Shown here piece after piece: positions 16,049-24,390 of a stretch of 40,127 nucleotides of DNA; position 1 is the stretch's first letter; each line of letters begins with the position of its first letter. The notes beneath the pieces were generated by a model. The model had not been told where the DNA came from. It made no database searches and saw only the letters and a list, made by a program, of their open reading frames with translations. A program made the translations under genes and the position numbers. The DNA is from Chitinophagaceae bacterium. GTDB lineage: Bacteria; Bacteroidota; Bacteroidia; Chitinophagales; Chitinophagaceae. Location of the stretch: the NCBI GenBank assembly GCA_947452925.1, contig CANGFK010000004.1, positions 1-40,127 of the forward strand, read 5' to 3'.

Positions 16049-18148
16049 TTAATAAAATTTACTTCTATAATCCTTGATGGTTGCTGCTTTACGCAATGCA
16101 TCACCACCTCTGTAGAATGCCGAACGTTGTTGTTGCAATAGGGTTTGCTTCAACGTCTGCTCATCCGTAGTTGTAGATTTTGCTCCTATGTTTTCTACTC
16201 TTATTGCATAAACTCCGATTGATCCTGCAATAGCTTCACTCACTTTTCCTTTAAGATTCTTGTTGAAAGCCGCACCAATTACTTTACTTTCCATACCTAT
16301 TCCTGGTATGAATGCATTGGTAAATGAAAGGCTATCCGCTTTTGTAACTGGTGTACCTGTGCTTTGACTGATTGCTTCTAAAGATGCTCCCTTGAACTTA
16401 CTTTCTATAATTTGTTTCGCTTTCTTTTCGTTACGTGCCAACGATTCTACCTGAGGACGTAGCACAGAAACATCTGGCAAACCAGGTTTGTTAATAATTG
16501 TCTCAATTGCAACAATATACTTGTCACCAACTTCAAATGGTTCAGAAATATCTCCTTTATCGTGTGCATAAACCCAACGAACTAGCTCGCGAGATTGACC
16601 TACTGCACCTACATAAGAATCATTTTCCTTTATTTCATTGGCAGTTAGTCCTGCTTTATTTATTTTCTTAGCATTATCATTAAAATCTTGCAAGCTTTTG
16701 TTTTGTGCAGAGAACTGAGCAGCAGCAGTGCTTGCAGCAGAAACTGTTTCGGAACTAGCAATAATTGGTTTTGCCAAGTAAGCAATCTTATACGCAGGCT
16801 GAGGATTCTTTTGTCCCAATACTTCTATGTAGTGGTAACCATAATCAGTCTTTACTACGCCCTTGCTACCCACAGCTTTGTCGAAAGCAAACTCATTAAA
16901 CTCAGGAACCATTTGTCCTTGAGGGAAGAAATCATATACACCACCCTTATCCTTACTTCCTGGATCAGCAGAATATTTAGCACATAGCTGATCGAAGTTT
17001 GCTCCTCCAGCAATAGCAGTTTGTAGGCTATCGGCCAATTTCTTTGCCACGCTATCTTCTTTTATTTGCTGACCACTCTTAGGGTCTGTAGTAGCAATCA
17101 ATATATGACGCACCTTAGCACTATCAGGCCAGTTCTTTGTGCCAATCAGTTTTGCAATAACATAATTATTTCCATCTTGATAAGGACCATAAGTCTGACC
17201 AGCAGCCAATTTGAAGATGCTATCTTTCTTTGCTGACTCAACTTTTGCTTTAGAGAAATAACCATTTTTGAAAGCTATCTCAGTTCCTACTTTTCCTAGG
17301 TAAGCTTTTTCATCTTTTGTAGCAACAAAATCACCTTTCAAAGCACTGATAGAAGCCAATGTTGCAGCACTGTCAGCTCCACTTGGTGTTGCATCAAATG
17401 CTACATAGGTAATACCCCTTGTTTCCTCTTCTTTGTCGTATTCTTTGTGGTGTTTTTGCGCATAAGCAACAATTTCATCATCAGATACCTTAAGTGTAGA
17501 GTCTATTATAGTATTATATGGAACAGCTACATAACTGATAGATGCAATTGCATTGTTATCTGCTTGTGTTTTTTCAACTAACCATTTTGGTATATAAACA
17601 GAATGTTGCAACAGGTCGCTATATTTTGAACGTAGCTTCTGTTCGATAGTTGGTTTCAGATAAGCTTCATTAATCATCTCAATTTGCTCAGCATTCTTGC
17701 TCTTTTTTACCTGAGTGATGATCTGTTTTGCTTTCTCTACATCAAATACACCTGTTTTTTCGTCAGTAAATTCTCTTTTCAACGGAGATTGTTGAGGATC
17801 GAACAAGATATCAGACAATTCTTTGTCGCTAACAGACAATCCTAGCTTATCATATTCCTGGTTGTTGATGATACGCTCCACATCTTGATTCCAAACATTA
17901 GGAATCAGTTGCTCTCTGTTTCCTGCTTGCTGACCATACAATTTTTGCATCGTAGCCAACTCATTTTCAAAGTCAACACGTTCAATATTTACCCCATTTA
18001 CTTTTCCTAGTGTACTAGTATTAGTAAAAATACCGCCTCTTCCTCCACCGAGTGCCCTATCTTGTAGGATAAATGAAATTAAAGCAATAGCAATCAGCCC
18101 AAACATAATCCAGGCACCCTTATCACGAATCTTTTGAATAACAGACAT
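16049..18148 (-). CDS. PpiD/SurA-like membrane-anchored peptidyl-prolyl isomerase
   Basis: 699 residues. One N-terminal membrane helix (GAWIMFGLIAIALISFIL, about 12-30) anchors a large periplasmic part. A SurA_N/PpiD chaperone domain (NIERVDFENELATMQKLYG, then the DVEKAKQIITQVKKS region) precedes a parvulin domain starting near SAKVRHILIATTD and running through FDQLCAKYSADPGSKDKGG to GYHYIEVLG; a second, weaker parvulin-like segment follows. It assists folding of exported and outer-membrane proteins. The gene is monocistronic, ending in the hairpin at 15973-16006, and its promoter must lie in the AT-rich gap shared with nadA. Confidence 0.88.
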   Translation of the reverse strand: MSVIQKIRDKGAWIMFGLIAIALISFILQDRALGGGRGGIFTNTSTLGKVNGVNIERVDFENELATMQKLYGQQAGNREQLIPNVWNQDVERIINNQEYDKLGLSVSDKELSDILFDPQQSPLKREFTDEKTGVFDVEKAKQIITQVKKSKNAEQIEMINEAYLKPTIEQKLRSKYSDLLQHSVYIPKWLVEKTQADNNAIASISYVAVPYNTIIDSTLKVSDDEIVAYAQKHHKEYDKEEETRGITYVAFDATPSGADSAATLASISALKGDFVATKDEKAYLGKVGTEIAFKNGYFSKAKVESAKKDSIFKLAAGQTYGPYQDGNNYVIAKLIGTKNWPDSAKVRHILIATTDPKSGQQIKEDSVAKKLADSLQTAIAGGANFDQLCAKYSADPGSKDKGGVYDFFPQGQMVPEFNEFAFDKAVGSKGVVKTDYGYHYIEVLGQKNPQPAYKIAYLAKPIIASSETVSAASTAAAQFSAQNKSLQDFNDNAKKINKAGLTANEIKENDSYVGAVGQSRELVRWVYAHDKGDISEPFEVGDKYIVAIETIINKPGLPDVSVLRPQVESLARNEKKAKQIIESKFKGASLEAISQSTGTPVTKADSLSFTNAFIPGIGMESKVIGAAFNKNLKGKVSEAIAGSIGVYAIRVENIGAKSTTTDEQTLKQTLLQQQRSAFYRGGDALRKAATIKDYRSKFY

Positions 18149-18729
18149 AATAAATATTTATTAATTAATTTTTTAGGTTGGCAAAAATAGGGGAATAATA
18201 TGTTTAAAAAATATGTGGAAAAATCCTTCTAATTCAAGCTCCTTTTATCATTCGTTATGTTAACAAATAGTAAGGCATTTTTTTTATTCTAATGCGAGTG
18301 ATAAATCTCAATTTTCAAAATAAAATAGTACACATCAAACATGTTTATAACCCTCTTTTTTGGTGTATAACGGTCAATTTTCAATTTTAAAAGGGGGATA
18401 TTTGTGTAATAAATAGATTTTAAAATTCTATTAAAAAGCTTACACAGTATTTTTTTATCCTTAGTTATCCATGTTAACCGAATATTAATATAGTGTGAAC
18501 TCATTAATGTGCTAATTGCTTTTAAATTCATATTATTCTGTTCAAAACCCACTCAATCCCTTATCTATAAAGGATTGTAGTTTGTTTATTAAATGTTAGT
18601 ACCGGTGAATAACGCTCATCTTATTAACTTCGCTGCCTGTGTACAACTAAGTTTTCCCGATATCCACATGCATAATAGTAGTAGTGGGTTATATAAATAA
18701 AGTATTATTAAAGAAGTATTACAAGAGTT
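18149..18729. other. 580-bp AT-rich gene-free gap with DnaA-box-like words (possible origin)
   Basis: This divergent gap lies between the PpiD-like gene and nadA. It contains several near matches to the DnaA box TTATNCACA: TTTTCCACA (minus, 18214-18222), TTATACACC (minus, 18362-18370), TTATCCATG (18465-18473), TTGTACACA (minus, 18638-18646) and ATATCCACA (18660-18668), each one or two bases off. No perfect box is present. A minus-strand frame of 87 codons crosses it but is AT-driven and lysine/isoleucine-rich. The gap must also hold both gene promoters. An oriC role is a hypothesis only, supported by parS-like sites 4 kb away. Confidence 0.3.
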
Positions 18730-19737
18730 ATGAACATTGAAAAAGCAAAAGAGAAAATTTTTGAAAATGGGTACCTTAATCTAGATGTAGATCCTTCTTT
18801 GGATTTATTTGCGGAGATTGAAAAACTGAAGAAAGAAAAAAATGCCATTATTCTGGCACACTTCTACCAGGAGCCCGACATTCAGGATATTGCTGATTAT
18901 ATTGGAGATAGTTTGGGACTAGCTCAAAAAGCACAGAGCACAGATGCCGATATGATTGTGTTTGCAGGGGTTCATTTCATGGCCGAAACAGCAAAAATTC
19001 TGAACCCTTCAAAAAAGGTTCTCCTCCCCGATTTGAACGCTGGATGTTCTTTAGCTGATTCTGCACCCAAAGACCTGTTTAAGGCCTTTAAAGAGAAGCA
19101 TAGCGACCATTTAGTGATATCATACATTAATTGTTCGGCAGATATAAAAGCCTTAAGCGATATTATCTGCACAAGTAGCAATGCAGAGGCGATAATTAAT
19201 AGTGTTCCTGCCGATCAACCCATCCTTTTTGCGCCCGATAAAAACTTAGGGGCATACCTTAATAAAAAGACGGGAAGGAATATGTTGCTATGGAACGGGG
19301 CTTGTATGGTTCATGAAATATTTAGTCTGGAAAAGATTACGAAATTAAAAATAAGGCATCCCGAAGCGCAGGTTCTTGCTCACCCTGAATGTGAAGAAGC
19401 CATACTTAGAATTTCAGATTATGTAGGAAGCACCACTCAGATACTTAAATATTCAGTTGCTTCTGACTGTAATTCCTTTATTGTGGCAACAGAAACAGGT
19501 ATTCTGCATCAAATGCAAAAAGATGCCCCAAATAAGACGTTTATTCCGGCTCCGCCTACAAACAATTGTGCGTGCAACGATTGTCCGCACATGAAGCTAA
19601 ATACACTAGAAAAACTATACTTATGTATGAAGTATGAACAGCCAGAAATACTGATGGATGAAAACTTAAGAATTGCTTCAAAAAAACCTATTGATAGAAT
19701 GTTGGAGATAAGTAGGAAAGCGGGGCTGATAGGTTAA
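18730..19737 (+). CDS. nadA: Quinolinate synthase NadA
   Basis: 335 residues, class length. It condenses iminoaspartate with dihydroxyacetone phosphate to quinolinate, the second step of de novo NAD synthesis. Signatures are [20 protein letters not shown] (43-62), [14 protein letters not shown] (78-91) and [11 protein letters not shown] (100-110). The expected 4Fe-4S ligands are C106, C192 (WNGACMVHE) and one of the C-terminal cysteines in [12 protein letters not shown] (C280, C282, C285). nadB and nadC are not in the window; nadD lies 4 kb downstream. A single gene with its own terminator. Confidence 0.95.
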   Translation: MNIEKAKEKIFENGYLNLDVDPSLDLFAEIEKLKKEKNAIILAHFYQEPDIQDIADYIGDSLGLAQKAQSTDADMIVFAGVHFMAETAKILNPSKKVLLPDLNAGCSLADSAPKDLFKAFKEKHSDHLVISYINCSADIKALSDIICTSSNAEAIINSVPADQPILFAPDKNLGAYLNKKTGRNMLLWNGACMVHEIFSLEKITKLKIRHPEAQVLAHPECEEAILRISDYVGSTTQILKYSVASDCNSFIVATETGILHQMQKDAPNKTFIPAPPTNNCACNDCPHMKLNTLEKLYLCMKYEQPEILMDENLRIASKKPIDRMLEISRKAGLIG

Positions 19738-19740
19738 AGA

Positions 19741-19873
19741 ATAGATATTAGTTATTAGATATTAGATATTAGTTTCAGAACAAAAGAAAGGGTGTTGATT
19801 TATATTTAAATAAATTAACACCCTTTTTATATTTTTTACAATTAATATCTACTATCTAATAACTACTATCTAA
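19741..19873. repeat. AT-rich TAGATATTAG repeat arms around the nadA terminator
   Basis: ATAGATATTAGTTATTAGAT-like sequence at 19741-19773 and its rough complement at 19840-19873 (TTAATATCTACTATCTAATA...) enclose the terminator. A similar word, TAGATAGTAACTAGTAGTTA, follows the transketolase gene at 28889. It appears to be a dispersed low-complexity family sitting directly behind stop codons. Confidence 0.5.
19788..19826. terminator. Terminator between nadA and the FN3-like gene
   Basis: Stem AAGGGTGTTGATTTA / TAAATTAACACCCTT (19788-19802, 19811-19825; one G-T pair) with an 8-base loop and a T-run. It can serve both convergent genes. Confidence 0.85.
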
Positions 19874-19876
19874 AAC

Positions 19877-20503
19877 TTATCCCGCTGCTCTTGTTATTGG
19901 TGTACTATAATTTCTTTCTTTATTGGTGCCACAGGCAGCCATTTTAAACTCATAAGGAATAAAGCTTGGCAATCCAGTAACAACTATCTCATGAGTGGTA
20001 CCAGTTACTGTTTTCCATTCACTAGCATCCGTTGCAGGAGCAAGTGTATATGCTACTTCATAAAACAAAGCTTTAGTAACAGCTTTACAACTAATCAATA
20101 CTTTATTTTTTACTTCTAGAGTAAGTACTTTAAAATCAGAAACAACACCAAATTCACCAACACTTCCGGCAGGTGCTGCTACATGCATTCCAGATGAAAG
20201 AATAACAGATTTAACGCCACCACTAGTCAATTGTACATACGCACCTAATATGTGTAGTAATCCTTCTAGAACTTTTCTTTTTTCATTTTTTGTGGCAGTT
20301 TGGGTAACATTACCATTATGTGCCGCAGCCAATGCAACTTGAAATTCAGTTCGTGCCGTTGTTATTACAGTAATAGCTGGAGAGGGCGTGAGGTAATGTG
20401 CATTTCCTGTAAGACTACCTTCAATGCTCATGGTTTCAGTAACAAGCTGAGCATCATTGTAAACATTTGTTGAATAATCAACTAAAACTTTTTCCGTATG
20501 CAT
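19877..20503 (-). CDS. FN3-like domain protein of a Bacteroidota-specific type
   Basis: 208 residues without a signal peptide. The N-terminal 120 residues form a helical region (TTARTEFQVALAAAHNGN, ATKNEKRKVLEGLLHILGAY) of the kind found in a common Bacteroidota family. The C-terminal 85 residues look like one fibronectin type III sandwich (LFYEVAYTLAPATDASEW, GLPSFIPYEFKMAACG). Function is unknown; binding or scaffolding is a guess from the fold. A decayed fragment homologous to its C-terminus lies at 30205-30330. Upstream is a long gap with two copies of a palindromic word that might be operators. Confidence 0.7.
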   Translation of the reverse strand: MHTEKVLVDYSTNVYNDAQLVTETMSIEGSLTGNAHYLTPSPAITVITTARTEFQVALAAAHNGNVTQTATKNEKRKVLEGLLHILGAYVQLTSGGVKSVILSSGMHVAAPAGSVGEFGVVSDFKVLTLEVKNKVLISCKAVTKALFYEVAYTLAPATDASEWKTVTGTTHEIVVTGLPSFIPYEFKMAACGTNKERNYSTPITRAAG

Positions 20504-20883
20504 CGTTAGTAATTAAATTAAAATATTATTTTGGAAAGATAAACTATTTTTTTGGCACTTAACTAATTATTATTTTTTATTTTAATTTTTAATTTCCAAA
20601 TTAAAGCCATTTTAATGCGGATTAAAATCAAAATAGGCCGGTACTAAGGGCTGTTTCCTTGGCATAGAAAATTTTTACTGGGGTATGATAGGGCTACAGC
20701 TCAGTGTAGGGGGCCTTTAATTGTGCATAAAAGTGTTAAATGGGGTAGTAAGAAGCCAAAAAGAGACAATTAGGTCTTTTTAATACGGATTAAAATTGTG
20801 TTACTTTATTACTAATTATTATTAATAATATTAAACAAAATAAAAATAATGGAAGAGGAGACTTTTGTTGGACTTGAAGAAAA
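20504..20883. other. Gene-free gap with two copies of an operator-like palindrome
   Basis: TTTTAATGCGGATTAAAAT (20610-20628) and TTTTAATACGGATTAAAAT (20778-20796) differ at one base and lie 168 bases apart. Both are dyads (ATTTTAAT/ATTAAAAT) around a GCGG/ACGG centre. They lie upstream of the FN3-like gene on the minus strand. A 12-codon frame (20849-20887) ends next to the terminator but is too short to support. Confidence 0.45.
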
Positions 20884-20919
20884 ATAAAAAGCACCCAATT
20901 TTATCTGAGTGCTTTTTAT
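20884..20919. terminator. Terminator downstream of mnmG
   Basis: Stem ATAAAAAGCAC / GTGCTTTTTAT (20884-20894, 20909-20919), 11 bp perfect, 14-base loop, with A/T tails on both sides so that it works on the minus strand for mnmG. Confidence 0.75.
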
Positions 20920-20965
20920 TTAAACTAGGTTCAATACTTACAACCTATTACTTATTACTTGATAC

Positions 20966-22834
20966 CTATCGTCCCATATAGACCATCAATATCTGAATAT
21001 CACTAGGACTAACGCCACTTATTCTGCTGGCTTGTCCCAATGTACGTGGACGAATAGTCTTGAACTTTTGTTTTGCTTCGCTAGAAATTGCATTTAGTTT
21101 CTCAAAGTCAAAAGTATCTGGGATAACTAAGTTTTCTAGGTGACTTACTTTTTCAACAAGATCCTCTTCTTTGCGAATATAGGTTTCATATTTAACCTGA
21201 ATCTCCGCTTGCTCAAGACTATCCTTATCATAAGTTTCTAAAGCTGTTGCCAAACCAGAAACAGCCTGAAGCATACCATCCAATGTTACATTGGGACGAA
21301 GAATAATTTTGGAAGCTTTTTGTTTATCATCAAGAATAGCAGAATCTATTGTTTCAAAATACGGGTTTATCTCCGTAGCTTCTACATTGAAAGTGCTGAG
21401 AATCTTTTTAATTTCCGATACATTTTTTAGTTTTTGCTCCACTTTATCCAAACGTTCCTGCGAAGCCAAACCAATTTTATTACTTAAAGCAGTAAGGCGG
21501 ATATCAGCATTATCTTGTCTCAGTAGTGTACGGAATTCTGCACGGCTAGTAAACATACGGTATGGTTCATCGGTGCCTTTACTTATCAGGTCATCAATCA
21601 ATACACCAATATAAGCTTCATTTCTTTTCAGAATAAATGGCTCTTCTTCCTTCACGGCAAGATGTGCATTAATACCCGCCATCAATCCTTGGCAAGCTGC
21701 TTCTTCATAGCCAGTAGTACCATTAATCTGCCCGGCAAAGAATAAATTCTTAACCAGTTTAGTTTCTAGTGTATGCGTTAATTGGGTTGGTTGAAAGAAG
21801 TCATACTCAATTGCATAACCAGGACGGAAGAACTTGCAGTTTTCAAAACCAGGTACTTTACGTAAAGCTTTCACTTGCACATCTTCTGGAAGAGATGTAG
21901 AAAAACCATTTACATAAATCTCGACAGTGTTCCAGCCCTCTGGTTCTACAAATATCTGGTGGCGTTGTTTATCTGCAAAGCGATTAATTTTATCTTCTAC
22001 ACTAGGGCAATAGCGTGGTCCACGACCTTCAATTCTTCCCTGAAACATAGGACTTCTATCAAAGCCCGTTCTTAATAAATCGTGTACTTCATTATTGGTA
22101 TAAGTGATGTGACAACTGCGTTGTTGTTCCGGCTTAATCAAAGGAAGATCTAGATAAGAGAAACCAGTTATTACCTCATCCCCCTTTTGTTCTTCCATTT
22201 TACTATAATCCAAACTCCTACTGTCAACTCTTGGTGGTGTACCAGTTTTTAGTCTGTCAGCTTCAAAACCATATTCCACCAGTTGCTCGGTAATACCTGT
22301 TGCGGCCTTCTCCCCTACTCGTCCACCGCCCAATTGTTTTTCACCAATATGTATAATACCATTCAAAAAAGTACCACTTGTTATAACTACACTTTTAGCT
22401 TTTATCTCATTACCCAATCCTGTAACTACACCACAAACCTTTCCTTTTTCAATAATAAGAGAACGCACCATATCCTGATAAAAATCCAGGTTATTGGTAT
22501 GTTCCAGCATTTCTCTCCATTTAGCAGCAAACAACATACGGTCGTTTTGTGCCCTTGGGCTCCACATTGCCGGACCTTTACTTTTGTTCAGCATCCTAAA
22601 TTGAATCATTGTAAGGTCGGTAACAATTCCACTATAACCACCAATTGCGTCTATCTCACGTACAATCTGACCTTTGGCAATACCGCCCATTGCTGGGTTG
22701 CAACTCATCTGACCTATGGTTTGCATATTCATAGTTATCAGAAGTGTTTTACTTCCCATGTTAGCAGCGGCAGCAGCAGCTTCAGAACCAGCATGACCAG
22801 CACCAACTACAATTACATCATATTCTTGAAACAT
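20966..22834 (-). CDS. mnmG: tRNA uridine-5-carboxymethylaminomethyl modification enzyme MnmG
   Basis: 622 residues from the ATG at 22834; a 13-residue upstream extension in frame precedes the dinucleotide-binding motif and is not needed. The FAD motif YDVIVVGAGHAGSEAA starts at residue 4. MnmG signatures follow: CNPAMGGIAKGQIVREIDA, GRVGEKAATGI, RLKTGTPPRVD, QINGTTGYEEAACQGLMAG, and the C-terminal tRNA-binding domain (RTLGQASRISGVSPSDIQIL). With MnmE it modifies the wobble uridine of tRNAs. The upstream region holds two parS-like sites, reminiscent of the gidA location near origins in many bacteria. Confidence 0.95.
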   Translation of the reverse strand: MFQEYDVIVVGAGHAGSEAAAAAANMGSKTLLITMNMQTIGQMSCNPAMGGIAKGQIVREIDAIGGYSGIVTDLTMIQFRMLNKSKGPAMWSPRAQNDRMLFAAKWREMLEHTNNLDFYQDMVRSLIIEKGKVCGVVTGLGNEIKAKSVVITSGTFLNGIIHIGEKQLGGGRVGEKAATGITEQLVEYGFEADRLKTGTPPRVDSRSLDYSKMEEQKGDEVITGFSYLDLPLIKPEQQRSCHITYTNNEVHDLLRTGFDRSPMFQGRIEGRGPRYCPSVEDKINRFADKQRHQIFVEPEGWNTVEIYVNGFSTSLPEDVQVKALRKVPGFENCKFFRPGYAIEYDFFQPTQLTHTLETKLVKNLFFAGQINGTTGYEEAACQGLMAGINAHLAVKEEEPFILKRNEAYIGVLIDDLISKGTDEPYRMFTSRAEFRTLLRQDNADIRLTALSNKIGLASQERLDKVEQKLKNVSEIKKILSTFNVEATEINPYFETIDSAILDDKQKASKIILRPNVTLDGMLQAVSGLATALETYDKDSLEQAEIQVKYETYIRKEEDLVEKVSHLENLVIPDTFDFEKLNAISSEAKQKFKTIRPRTLGQASRISGVSPSDIQILMVYMGR

Positions 22835-22902
22835 TCTTTTTCTAATTATTAGTCGGCAAAGATAATCTTGCAACCAATGATGAGGTTAAGTTTTTCCAAA
22901 TT

Positions 22903-22918
22903 CGTTCCACGTGGAACA
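22903..22918. promoter_or_regulatory. parS: parS-like centromere site 1
   Basis: CGTTCCACGTGGAACA matches the ParB-binding consensus TGTTNCACGTGNAACA at all but the first base, and it is an almost perfect palindrome. It lies between mnmG and ybeY. Confidence 0.75.
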
Positions 22919-22930
22919 TTGTTATTCCAT

Positions 22931-22958
22931 GTAGGGGTTGAAAATTTTCAACCCCTAC
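22931..22958. terminator. Perfect 28-bp palindrome between the two parS-like sites
   Basis: GTAGGGGTTGAAAA and its exact complement follow each other without a spacer (22931-22958). As RNA it could be the ybeY terminator, though no clear T-run follows on the minus strand; as DNA it could be a cruciform. Confidence 0.5.
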
Positions 22959-22961
22959 AAT

Positions 22962-22977
22962 TGTTTCACGTGGAACA
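22962..22977. promoter_or_regulatory. parS: parS-like centromere site 2
   Basis: TGTTTCACGTGGAACA fits TGTTNCACGTGNAACA at every base. It ends one base before the ybeY stop codon and is 59 bases from the first site. Confidence 0.8.
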
Positions 22978-23409
22978 TTATTTTAAAGAGAGGTATTGAT
23001 TGATGTAATAATCTTCTTTCTCACGCATAAGTTTTATGTCTTTTGGTTTCTTGTCTAAGTATCCACATAAATGTAAGCATCCATGAAATATTACACGAAG
23101 TGTTTCGTTTATAAGGTTTGTGTTTTGAGATGCGGCATTGTCTTTAATTCTATCTATACTGATGTAGATTTCTCCAATGATGGATTCTCCTTTTTCATTA
23201 AGAGAGAAAGTAATAATGTCGGTATAGTAATCGTGATTGAGATGGTCTTTATTAATTTGAAGTAAATATTCGTCAGAACAAAAGATGTAGTTGAGTTCAT
23301 TAAGCGGTGTTTTCTCATTTTTAAACAAGGATAAAATAAAAGACTTTAGTTTTGTTTTATCCGAAATGGATAATTTTCTGTCTACATAATTGAACTTGAC
23401 ACTTGCCAT
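22978..23409 (-). CDS. ybeY: Endoribonuclease YbeY (rRNA maturation)
   Basis: 143 residues. The metal-binding segment is FHGCLHLCGYLDKK with H109, H113 and, in place of the third histidine of HxxxHxxxxxH, D119. I recall Asp at this position in other Bacteroidota members, so it is probably a lineage trait rather than damage. DYYTDIITFSL (60-70) and GEIYISIDR are family blocks. It processes 16S rRNA ends and takes part in ribosome quality control. Its stop codon directly abuts a parS-like site. Confidence 0.88.
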   Translation of the reverse strand: MASVKFNYVDRKLSISDKTKLKSFILSLFKNEKTPLNELNYIFCSDEYLLQINKDHLNHDYYTDIITFSLNEKGESIIGEIYISIDRIKDNAASQNTNLINETLRVIFHGCLHLCGYLDKKPKDIKLMREKEDYYINQYLSLK

Positions 23410-23520
23410 AATTAATATTTACTTTTACAACTTCAAAAATCGTAATAAAAGACAAACCTATCTGGTTTATTTTTGCGACATTAAGTATCAGAGAGGATAT
23501 TTTGGTAATAATAATTTGAA

Positions 23521-23748
23521 ATGAGAAGACTAAGTGAGTTAGGAATTGGTCAGAGAGCGGTAATACATTCATTTGAAAAAGATGATATTTTTATTAAGTT
23601 GATGGAGATGGGCTGTGTTCCTGGTGAAGAAGTGAAAGTGATTCAAGTGGCGCCATTAGGTGACCCAATCTCTATTGCTGTTGCTGGATATAATTTGAGT
23701 CTCAGGTTGAGTGAAGCTAATAGTATCTTTCTGGAAGAAGTTAAATAG
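23521..23748 (+). CDS. feoA: FeoA-domain protein
   Basis: 75 residues with the SH3-like FeoA fold: LSELGIGQRAVIHSF, then LMEMGCVPGEEVKVIQVAPLGDPI, then NLSLRLSEANSIFLEEV. FeoA assists FeoB in ferrous iron uptake. Here it is 14 kb from feoB and sits 9 bases before nadD, probably in one transcript with it. A TATTTTTG box at 23468-23475 could be its -7 element. Confidence 0.88.
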   Translation: MRRLSELGIGQRAVIHSFEKDDIFIKLMEMGCVPGEEVKVIQVAPLGDPISIAVAGYNLSLRLSEANSIFLEEVK

Positions 23749-23757
23749 CAATAGAAA

Positions 23758-24330
23758 ATGAATATTGGTTTATACTTTGGTTCTTTTAATCCTATTCATA
23801 TTGGCCACCTGATAATTGCTAATCATGTAATAAACTTTACAGACATGAGCCAAGTATGGTTGGTTATCAGTCCGCAAAATCCTTTAAAACCCAGTCACAC
23901 ATTATTGAATGAGTACCATAGATTGCACCTTGTTCAAAAAGCAATAGAAGATAATCCAAAACTAAAAGCCTCAGATATAGAGTTTAGACTTTCCAAACCT
24001 TCTTATACAATTGATACCCTCATTTATCTGGAAGAAAAGTATCCGAAACATAAGTTTAGCATCGTAATGGGGAGTGATAGCTTTCAAAATATTGATAATT
24101 GGAAGAACTCAGTAATTTTAAAGAAGAACTATTCATTTATTATCTACGAACGACCCGGCTTTGAAATGGATAAAAGTGTAGAAGTAGAAAATATTAAAAT
24201 ATTAAAAGCCCCATTATTAGAAATAGCCGCCACAACTATCAGAAATAATGTAAAAGCAGGAAAAAGTATTCAATATCTGGTGCCCGATACGGTGAACAAA
24301 GAAATAATTGAGAACGGATACTATAAATAA
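23758..24330 (+). CDS. nadD: Nicotinate-nucleotide adenylyltransferase NadD
   Basis: 190 residues. The nucleotidyltransferase motif GSFNPIHIGHL (residues 8-18) contains the catalytic HIGH-like segment; DTLIYLEEKYP and IVMGSDSFQNIDNWK are NadD signatures, and the C-terminal SxTxxR-like element appears as AATTIRNNVKAG. It adenylates nicotinate mononucleotide in NAD synthesis, complementing nadA in this window. It follows the FeoA gene by 9 bases. Confidence 0.93.
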   Translation: MNIGLYFGSFNPIHIGHLIIANHVINFTDMSQVWLVISPQNPLKPSHTLLNEYHRLHLVQKAIEDNPKLKASDIEFRLSKPSYTIDTLIYLEEKYPKHKFSIVMGSDSFQNIDNWKNSVILKKNYSFIIYERPGFEMDKSVEVENIKILKAPLLEIAATTIRNNVKAGKSIQYLVPDTVNKEIIENGYYK

Positions 24331-24390
24331 AACTTAAACAGTAAGGATATTAAAAAAACTCAGGCATCTTTGTAGCTTGTTTAATATTAT

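Noticed and set aside
18289-18552. 87-codon minus-strand ORF in the ppiD-nadA gap
   Set aside because: Very AT-rich, I/K/Y-rich translation without a recognisable domain or ribosome-binding site; likely chance.
20849-20887. 12-codon ORF (MEEETFVGLEEK) before a terminator
   Set aside because: Too short to support as a gene; the terminator is explained by mnmG on the other strand.
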